Source: an uncultured Clostridium sp.
GTDB lineage: Bacteria > Bacillota > Clostridia > TANB77 > CAG-508
Reading direction: 5' to 3'
Assembly (NCBI GenBank): GCA_900557475.1
Contig: USTA01000050.1
Span: 1 to 6,574, forward strand
Length of the DNA: 6,574 nucleotides
The notes below the pieces were generated by a model that was not told the DNA's origin, did not search any database, and saw only the letters and a program-made list of their open reading frames with translations. The translations under genes and the position numbers were made by a program. Shown piece after piece: positions 1-3,616 of this stretch. Position 1 is the stretch's first letter, and the number at the start of each line of letters is the position of its first letter.

Positions 1-536
1 GATTAGTAGGAACAATGGCAAATAACGGAGCAATAAATGCAAACTTAAATGCAGGTCAAAGCCACACCATACCAGCAGGATATACAGAAGGAGGAACAAT
101 AACAGCAAATAGCCTAGATGTTCAAACACCAGGAACAGCAATACCAGCAGATATACAAGAAGGGAAAACAGCATGGGTAAATGGACAAAAATTAACAGGA
201 ACAGAAAAAGTAATAAGTACACTCAATGACTGTAAAACAGAATTTGTATATGATGCAGCTTTTCACGGAGCAGATAGCAAAATTGGTGTAACTTGTCCAA
301 AAGGAAAATCAATATTTATAGTAGAAGGAACAAGTCCTGTTAATGGAGGAATGCAATTTTTAGGACTATCTGTGGAACCTACAAAAGTAATAGAACAAAG
401 TTCTGGATTTATCGAAGGATTTTGCATTTGGGGAATGTATATATTAGACTTGCCAGAAGAAACAAGAGTAACTATGACAATAAAAAATAATGCAATTGGA
501 AAAATGTTTAAAGCTCAAGCATATTGTGTATATTAA
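1..536 (+). CDS. 3' end of a surface or phage-tail-like repeat protein, cut by the left edge
   Basis: The reading frame is open to the left edge (first whole codon at base 3, residues LVGT before the Met at base 15), so this is probably the C-terminal part of a longer protein. Counting from that Met, residues 1-35 (MANNGAINANLNAGQSHTIP, then AGYTEGG and TANSL) and residues 47-63 (DIQEGKTAWVNGQKLTGT) resemble modules I recall from phage tail proteins and pilin-like or adhesin-like surface proteins of Clostridia. The LVGTM at the edge matches the KLTGTE that closes the later module, which argues for tandem units and against a true start at 15; no well-spaced Shine-Dalgarno precedes that ATG. 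Residues 64-173 are a separate C-terminal domain, probably beta-rich, with four cysteines (73, 94, 137, 171), which I do not recognise. No membrane anchor or LPXTG sorting signal is visible. Function is unknown; binding or structural is a guess. Confidence 0.72.
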   Translation, partial: LVGTMANNGAINANLNAGQSHTIPAGYTEGGTITANSLDVQTPGTAIPADIQEGKTAWVNGQKLTGTEKVISTLNDCKTEFVYDAAFHGADSKIGVTCPKGKSIFIVEGTSPVNGGMQFLGLSVEPTKVIEQSSGFIEGFCIWGMYILDLPEETRVTMTIKNNAIGKMFKAQAYCVY

Positions 537-556
537 AATATATATGAAAAAATTTA

Positions 557-585
557 TTGATATATTTTCTTTATTAAAGTATAAT
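557..585 (+). promoter_or_regulatory. sigma-A promoter for the tmk transcript
   Basis: TTGATA (557-562) and TATAAT (580-585) are separated by 17 bases, a near-consensus housekeeping promoter. Transcription would start near 592, giving a leader of about 100 bases before tmk. It sits right after the stop of the upstream gene, so tmk is likely transcribed independently of it. Confidence 0.75.
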
Positions 586-622
586 TAATTTGAAAAAATG
601 TGAGAACATAAACTACATATAA

Positions 623-649
623 AGGTTTATAGGTAACCTCTAAAAACCT
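623..649 (+). promoter_or_regulatory. Stem-loop in the tmk leader
   Basis: AGGTTT (623-628) pairs with AAACCT (644-649). After one A-A mismatch, TAG (630-632) pairs with CTA (640-642), possibly extended by a G-U pair, around a small loop. No T-run follows, so it is not an ordinary terminator. It lies between the promoter and the translation start and could affect mRNA stability or translation; no known riboswitch class is recognised. Confidence 0.4.
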
Positions 650-667
650 AAATTTATGAAGGAGTAT

Positions 668-691
668 ATGATAAATTTTATCGTAAAATAG
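668..691 (+). CDS. Possible seven-residue leader peptide (MINFIVK) upstream of tmk
   Basis: The only good Shine-Dalgarno match before tmk (GAAGGAG, 658-664) lies three bases before this ATG and 31 bases before the tmk ATG. The small frame ends with TAG four bases before the tmk start, an arrangement that could allow translational coupling or re-initiation. The same frame also has an ATG at 656 (11 codons). The three-base spacing is shorter than ideal, and a peptide this small cannot be proved by sequence alone. A short palindrome, GATAAATTTTATC (670-682), lies inside it. Confidence 0.3.
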   Translation: MINFIVK

Positions 692-695
692 AAAA

Positions 696-1367
696 ATGGG
701 AAAATTATTTGTAATAGAAGGAACAGATGGATCAGGAAAAGAAACACAATCAAACTTATTAAAAGAAAGATTAAAAAAGGAAAACATTGATTTTAAAGGA
801 GTAAGTTTTCCTAATTATGATAGTATATCATCTAGTTTAGTAAAAATATACCTAAATGGTGAACTAGGAACAAATGCAGAAGAAATAAGTCCATATGTAG
901 CATCTACTTTTTTTGCAGCAGATAGATATATAACATTTAAAAAAGAATATAGTAAGTATTATGAAGATGGGGGCATAATAATAGCTGATAGGTATACACA
1001 ATCTAATATGATACATCAAGCAGGAAAGATACAAGATGATAAAGAGTGCGAAAAATTTTTAAATTGGCTTTGGGATTTCGAATTTAATTTATATAATCTC
1101 CCAATACCAACAGAGGTAATATTTTTGAACATGCCAATAGAATACTCTCAAAAGTTAACTGAAAATAGGAAAAATAAAATAACAAATGGTGATAAAAAAG
1201 ATATTCACGAATCTAACATAGACTATATGAAGCATGCATATAATAAAGCATTAAAACTTGCAAAAAAATATAATTGGAAAGAAATCAATTGTGTAAAAGA
1301 CAAAAAGATTAGAAGTATTGAGGATATAGGAGAGGAAGTATATAATCATATTAAAAAATTTATTTAA
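696..1367 (+). CDS. tmk: Thymidylate kinase (dTMP kinase), clostridial variant
   Basis: Predicted to phosphorylate dTMP to dTDP with ATP in the cytoplasm, the step that feeds dTTP synthesis. The 223 residues are close to the usual 200-230. The P-loop is GTDGSGKETQ (residues 9-18): the glycines and Lys15 are present, but the Ser/Thr normally following the lysine is Glu16. Other expected features are SFPNYDS (37-43), the substrate-side FAADRY (73-78), and the DRY motif ADRYTQSNM (97-105) typical of dTMP kinases. A charged lid region lies around ENRKNK (156-161) to KKDIHE (167-172). The Met at 696 is the only reasonable start, since in-frame stops lie just upstream (684-686, 672-674). It has no nearby Shine-Dalgarno of its own. 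It appears to be a single-gene unit with its own promoter, not in the common cluster with DNA polymerase III delta' (holB). I see no clear terminator after it. Identity is firm; activity despite Glu16 is inferred from memory of clostridial relatives that carry Gln there. Confidence 0.9.
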   Translation: MGKLFVIEGTDGSGKETQSNLLKERLKKENIDFKGVSFPNYDSISSSLVKIYLNGELGTNAEEISPYVASTFFAADRYITFKKEYSKYYEDGGIIIADRYTQSNMIHQAGKIQDDKECEKFLNWLWDFEFNLYNLPIPTEVIFLNMPIEYSQKLTENRKNKITNGDKKDIHESNIDYMKHAYNKALKLAKKYNWKEINCVKDKKIRSIEDIGEEVYNHIKKFI

Positions 1368-1423
1368 AAAATAAAAAACCACAAATTACCAGTTTAAAAC
1401 CAAAATAAATGTACATCATATAT

Positions 1424-1450
1424 ATTGAAAAGGAAAACAAACTTTTCAAT
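1424..1450. repeat. Perfect 9-bp inverted repeat upstream of the spore protein gene
   Basis: ATTGAAAAG (1424-1432) and CTTTTCAAT (1442-1450) are exact inverted copies around a nine-base spacer, ending nine bases before the Shine-Dalgarno. It could be a 5' UTR hairpin in the spore protein mRNA or a binding site near the start of transcription. There is no T-run after the right arm, so a terminator for tmk is unlikely. Confidence 0.5.
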
Positions 1451-1459
1451 CAAAACTTT

Positions 1460-1467
1460 AGGAGGTG
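1460..1467 (+). promoter_or_regulatory. Strong ribosome binding site that fixes the spore protein start
   Basis: AGGAGGTG is a near-perfect anti-16S match. The in-frame GTG at 1465 lies inside it and cannot be the start; the ATG at 1474 is correctly spaced. Confidence 0.85.
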
Positions 1468-1473
1468 AAACAC

Positions 1474-1683
1474 ATGGCAAATTCATCAAGTAATAGCAAC
1501 TATAAGGCAGTTCCAGAAGCTACTGACGCTCTTAACAAATTTAAATATGAGGTAGCTAATGAAGTTGGTGTATCATTAAAGGATGGTTATAATGGTGATA
1601 TATCTGCAAGAGATGCTGGTAGAATAGGTGGAAACATGGTTAAGAAATTGATTCAACAAGCTGAATCTCAATTATCTAAATAG
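1474..1683 (+). CDS. Small acid-soluble spore protein, alpha/beta type
   Basis: Proteins of this family coat DNA in the dormant spore, favour an A-like helix and protect against UV, and are cut by the GPR protease at germination to supply amino acids. The 69 residues match the usual 60-75. Family marks are visible: a Ser/Asn-rich N-terminus, PEATDALNKFKYEVANEVGV (14-33) containing the GPR-type site at KYE-VANE (cleavage expected after Glu26), and SARDAGRIGGNMVKKLI (44-60), the conserved second helix with the paired glycines 52-53. The start is set by the AGGAGGTG site; an upstream GTG would add only three residues from inside that site. Expression in the forespore under sigma-G (or sigma-F) is expected from the family, but I cannot point to a convincing sigma-G promoter. 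A hairpin terminator follows, so the gene is monocistronic. It marks the organism as a spore former. Confidence 0.93.
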   Translation: MANSSSNSNYKAVPEATDALNKFKYEVANEVGVSLKDGYNGDISARDAGRIGGNMVKKLIQQAESQLSK

Positions 1684-1720
1684 TTTTAGTTAAACTTAAC
1701 TTTGTGAATTAAAAAAATAT

Positions 1721-1765
1721 AGAAGAGGGTGCTAATTACATAATTGGTACCTTCTTTTAGTTTTT
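1721..1765 (+). terminator. Rho-independent terminator of the spore protein gene
   Basis: GGTGCTAATT (1728-1737) pairs with AATTGGTACC (1742-1751) with two G-U pairs around loop ACAT. The stem is extended by AGAA/TTCT beyond a small bulge, and the T-rich run TTTTAGTTTTT (1755-1765) follows. Confidence 0.75.
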
Positions 1766-1788
1766 GAGTAGTTTTTTGCAAAAAGTAC

Positions 1789-1817
1789 TTGCACTATACT
1801 AAAAATCATGGTATAAT
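1789..1817 (+). promoter_or_regulatory. Strong sigma-A promoter for rpsT with extended -10
   Basis: TTGCAC (1789-1794), 17 bases, then TATAAT (1812-1817) preceded by TGG, an extended -10 (TGn). Start expected near 1824, giving a leader of about 36 bases. A second GTATAAT follows exactly 20 bases downstream (1831-1837) but has no matching -35. High strength fits a ribosomal protein gene. Confidence 0.85.
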
Positions 1818-1842
1818 TACCTATGTTATAGTATAATATGCT

Positions 1843-1853
1843 AAAGGGAGGTG
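1843..1853 (+). promoter_or_regulatory. Ribosome binding site that fixes the rpsT start
   Basis: AAAGGGAGGTG ends six bases before the ATG at 1860. The in-frame GTG at 1851 overlaps the site and would add residues not found in S20, which begins MPNIKSA. Confidence 0.85.
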
Positions 1854-1859
1854 CAAAAG

Positions 1860-2255
1860 ATGCCAAATATAAAATCAGCTATAAAAAGAGTTAAAGTTGC
1901 AGAAAAAAAGACAAAAAGAAATAATATGATAAAATCTGAATGTAAAACAGCTATAAGAAAATATGAGACTGCAAATAGCAACGGAGATGCAGTAGCAGTT
2001 GAATTATTATCAAAAGCTAAAAGTAAAATAGATAGTGCTTGTTCAAAAGGAGTTATTTCTAAGAATGCAGCTTCTAGAAAAAAATCTAGATTAGAAACAA
2101 AATTAGCTGTAAAACCTGAAGCTAAGAAGGAAACAAAAAAAGCTGAAAAAAAGGTTGAAGCTAAAGTAGAAGTAGCAGAAGAAAAAGCAGAGGCTCCAAA
2201 AAAAGCAGCTACAAAAAAGACAACAACAAAGAAAGAAGCTAAAAAAGAAGATTAA
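1860..2255 (+). CDS. rpsT: 30S ribosomal protein S20 with a long charged C-terminal tail
   Basis: S20 is a primary 16S rRNA-binding protein of the small subunit, made of three long basic helices. The N-terminus MPNIKSAIKRVKVAEKK is diagnostic. Residues 1-85 make the normal protein, with NNMIKSECKTAIRKYE (21-36), the AIRK region, and GVISKNAASRKKSRL (64-78), matching the conserved KGVIHKNxAARxKSRL end. S20 is usually about 85-90 residues; this one has 131. Residues 86-131 are a low-complexity tail of Lys, Ala, Glu and Thr (PEAKKETKKAEKK, then VEVAEEKAEAP, then KKAATKKTTTKKEAKK), probably disordered and nucleic-acid binding like histone H1 tails. The tail is in frame, continues the coding bias, and is followed directly by a terminator, so it is not a frameshift artefact. 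Its own promoter and terminator make it monocistronic. In many Firmicutes rpsT sits beside gpr, the protease for spore proteins; here a spore protein gene itself is the neighbour. Confidence 0.95.
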   Translation: MPNIKSAIKRVKVAEKKTKRNNMIKSECKTAIRKYETANSNGDAVAVELLSKAKSKIDSACSKGVISKNAASRKKSRLETKLAVKPEAKKETKKAEKKVEAKVEVAEEKAEAPKKAATKKTTTKKEAKKED

Positions 2256-2260
2256 TAAAA

Positions 2261-2290
2261 AGTGCAGTCAATTAGTGGCTGTATTTTTTT
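2261..2290 (+). terminator. Rho-independent terminator of rpsT
   Basis: TGCAGTC (2263-2269) pairs with GGCTGTA (2277-2283), including two G-U pairs, around a seven-base loop. Seven T residues (2284-2290), then GTTTT, follow. Confidence 0.8.
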
Positions 2291-2347
2291 GTTTTAGAAA
2301 AATCAAAAAAATAATTACATTCTTTTACAAATATTTTTCTTGCTACT

Positions 2348-2370
2348 ATTGAAAAAATTCACATTTCAAT
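2348..2370. repeat. 7-bp inverted repeat over the hpf -35 box
   Basis: ATTGAAA (2348-2354) and TTTCAAT (2364-2370) are exact inverted arms with a nine-base spacer. The left arm contains the -35 hexamer and the right arm abuts the -10, so a protein bound here would block RNA polymerase. It may also be chance in AT-rich DNA. Confidence 0.35.
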
Positions 2371-2377
2371 ATATAAT
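2349..2377 (+). promoter_or_regulatory. sigma-A promoter for hpf
   Basis: TTGAAA (2349-2354) and TATAAT (2372-2377) with exactly 17 bases between. The start would fall near 2384, leaving a short leader that carries the AAAGGAG ribosome binding site (2397-2403). Confidence 0.8.
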
Positions 2378-2410
2378 GTAGCTAGATAAGCATACGAAAG
2401 GAGAATTATT

Positions 2411-2941
2411 ATGAATTTAAATATAACAGGAAAAGACTTTGAATTAACAGATTCAATAAAAGCTTATATTGAAGAAAAGATTGGAAAGTTAGAAAAGTAT
2501 TTTGGAAGCGATTTTGATGCTTTCGCAACATTAAAAATAGAAGGAAATAATCAAGTTGCAGAGGTTAGAGTAAATATTGCAGGAGAAACTTTTAAAGCAG
2601 AAGCTGCAAGCAAAGACTTATATGCTTCTATTGATAAGGATATTGAAATTTTAGAAGGACAAATAAGAAAAAGCAAAACTAAAAAAGACAAGCAAAATAT
2701 GGTTGAAACAATAAGAATGAATAATCAAGTAAAAAATGAAGAAGGTGGAATAGAAGGAGAAATAATTAAAACAATTTATTATAGTATAAAACCTCTTACA
2801 CCAGAAGATGCTAAATTAATTTTAGAAGAAGATGCAAAAAATAAATTCTTACCATTTATAAATGTAGAAACTGAAAAAGTTAATGTTATTTATAAATTAA
2901 AAGATGGAAAGAATTTTGGAATTTTAGAGCCAGAAGACTAA
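2411..2941 (+). CDS. hpf: Ribosome hibernation promoting factor, long form
   Basis: Long HPF binds the 30S subunit where mRNA and tRNA would sit, silences ribosomes in stationary phase or stress, and joins two 70S particles into inactive 100S dimers through its C-terminal domain. The 176 residues match the usual 170-190 of the long form. Residues 1-95 are the YfiA/RaiA fold: MNLNITGKDFELTDSIKAYI, then EKIGKLEKYF (22-31), and the basic helix region ASKDLYASIDKDIEILEGQI (66-85) followed by RKSKTKKDK. A charged linker (96-117) leads to the dimerisation domain (about 119-175): TIYYSIKPLTPEDA (121-134), then KFLPFINVETEKVNVIYKLK and the terminal DGKNFGILEPE (165-175), the expected ending. The start has AAAGGAG seven bases upstream. 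It is monocistronic, with its own promoter and a strong terminator. In contrast to the neighbour rpsT, which builds ribosomes, this gene stores them. Confidence 0.95.
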   Translation: MNLNITGKDFELTDSIKAYIEEKIGKLEKYFGSDFDAFATLKIEGNNQVAEVRVNIAGETFKAEAASKDLYASIDKDIEILEGQIRKSKTKKDKQNMVETIRMNNQVKNEEGGIEGEIIKTIYYSIKPLTPEDAKLILEEDAKNKFLPFINVETEKVNVIYKLKDGKNFGILEPED

Positions 2942-2959
2942 TAAAAACTTAAAATAACA

Positions 2960-2999
2960 AAAAAACAGATAAGCAAAATATTTTGCTTATCTGTTTTTT
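2960..2999. terminator. Bidirectional terminator between hpf and the convergent membrane protein gene
   Basis: A 19-bp perfect stem (2960-2978 with 2981-2999) centred on ACAGATAAGC and GCTTATCTGT, with only TA between the arms. It has a T-run on the right for the plus strand and an A-run on the left that gives a T-run on the minus strand. It ends five bases before the stop of the minus-strand gene. Confidence 0.92.
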
Positions 3000-3003
3000 G
3001 GCA

Positions 3004-3429
3004 TTATTTATTATTTTCTTTTCCTTGTAAACTTTTTCTGATATCACTTGTATTTCTGCAAATAACAAGTAGTATTAGAGCAAATTCATAAGAAACTCTT
3101 GCTATAACATTTCCTACTATTAAAGTAGAAAGGAATCCTAAGAAACTTGATCCTATTAGAGCAAAAGAACTTAATGTAATAAACAAAGCTACTACTAAAT
3201 ATGTAACTTTTAGTAAAGTTTCTAAAAACATTTTCTTAAATGATAAGAAATCATATAACCAAGCAACAAAACCTTGGAATTTTCCTTCATTCTTCTTGTT
3301 TAAGAATAAGAAGTAAATTAAAATTCCTCCAACAACTGCTAAAACTAAAGATATAATTACCCAAACTCCAGCATTTGCTAAACTATTTAAACTGCTTGCA
3401 GATGATTTATAGTAACTTGATGAATACAT
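3004..3429 (-). CDS. Small integral membrane protein, DUF4282-like
   Basis: Predicted 141-residue protein. The N-terminus is Ser/Tyr-rich (MYSSSYYKSSASSLNSL), followed by a membrane segment at about 21-43 (VWVIISLVLAVVGGILIYFL), a short lysine-rich stretch, then FVAWLYDFLSFKKMFLETLLK (54-74) leading into two more segments at about 74-93 and 97-124. The last one ends ARVSYEFALILLVICRNTSDI (110-130). The pattern 'Phe-Lys-Lys-Met, two membrane helices, Arg-x-x-x-Glu, then a polar tail' recalls the DUF4282 family, whose function is unknown; this is from memory and moderate at best. The start is fixed by AAAGGGGAG (complement of 3437-3445), seven bases from the ATG; the frame extends 18 codons further up but without a ribosome site. 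It has its own promoter, faces the hpf terminator, and is divergent from the glucan synthase gene. A role is not assigned. Confidence 0.8.
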   Translation of the reverse strand: MYSSSYYKSSASSLNSLANAGVWVIISLVLAVVGGILIYFLFLNKKNEGKFQGFVAWLYDFLSFKKMFLETLLKVTYLVVALFITLSSFALIGSSFLGFLSTLIVGNVIARVSYEFALILLVICRNTSDIRKSLQGKENNK

Positions 3430-3436
3430 AATAAAT

Positions 3437-3445
3437 CTCCCCTTT
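3437..3445 (-). promoter_or_regulatory. Ribosome binding site that fixes the membrane protein start
   Basis: On the minus strand AAAGGGGAG lies seven bases before the ATG at 3429, so translation begins at MYSSSYY and not at the upstream in-frame ATGs. Confidence 0.8.
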
Positions 3446-3464
3446 CTTGAAATTTTATACAATA

Positions 3465-3493
3465 ATATTACCATATATGACAAAATTCGTCAA
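3465..3493 (-). promoter_or_regulatory. sigma-A promoter for the membrane protein gene
   Basis: Reading the minus strand: TTGACG (3493-3488), 17 bases, then TAATAT (3470-3465) preceded by TGG, an extended -10. Start near 3458, giving a leader of roughly 30 bases. A second pairing, TTGTCA with TATAAA 18 bases downstream, overlaps it and is an alternative. Confidence 0.65.
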
Positions 3494-3498
3494 TATGG
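3471..3498. repeat. Bulged 10-bp inverted repeat, candidate operator
   Basis: CCATATATGAC (3471-3481) and GTCAATATGG (3489-3498) are inverted copies if one extra A in the left arm is allowed, with a seven-base spacer. It fills the space between the -10 and -35 of the minus-strand promoter and covers the -35, the classic place for a repressor site. The regulator is unknown. Confidence 0.45.
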
Positions 3499-3513
3499 AT
3501 ATTTCTAACATAT

Positions 3514-3554
3514 ATATATGAAAAAAATTTAAATATATGAATAAAAATTTAAAA
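3514..3554. repeat. Imperfect tandem direct repeat in the divergent control region
   Basis: Two adjacent units start with ATATATGAA (3514 and 3533) and end with AAAAATTTAAA (3523-3533 and 3543-3553). The unit is about 20 bases, close to two helical turns. It lies 63 bases before the glucan synthase start. It may be an A-tract bend, an upstream promoter element or simple AT-rich slippage. I could not identify a clear promoter for the rightward gene. Confidence 0.4.
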
Positions 3555-3616
3555 TGCATAAATTTTCAAAGGTTGGGAAAAATAACTGTAAAAATTGTTA
3601 CGAGGAGTGTAAGATT

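Noticed and set aside
535..568. A/T-only inverted repeat (AAAATATA with TATATTTT) after the first gene as a terminator
   Set aside because: The stem has no G-C pair, the loop is about 18 bases, and only a short T-rich stretch follows; it also overlaps the tmk promoter.
554..787. Minus-strand open frame of 77 codons
   Set aside because: It overlaps the tmk promoter, leader and start, shows no ribosome binding site or family match, and its Phe/Ile/Tyr-rich translation is typical of antisense AT-rich DNA.
1359..1376. TTTATTT...AAATAAA hairpin at the end of tmk as a terminator
   Set aside because: It is all A-T and is followed by A residues rather than T residues, so it would not terminate plus-strand transcription.
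1392..1423. Possible sigma-G promoter of the spore protein gene (GTTTA near 1392 and CATATAT at 1417-1423)
   Set aside because: Both boxes have mismatches and the spacing is about 20 bases, too long. The implied start would fall inside the 1424-1450 inverted repeat. Not strong enough to list.
1728..1751. GGGTGCTAATT...GGTACC resembling a T-box antiterminator
   Set aside because: It lies directly after a finished gene, lacks the conserved T-box core and the long specifier leader, and is explained by a simple terminator hairpin.
1831..1837. Second GTATAAT before rpsT as another promoter
   Set aside because: No -35-like hexamer lies 16-18 bases upstream, and a start there would leave almost no leader before the ribosome binding site.
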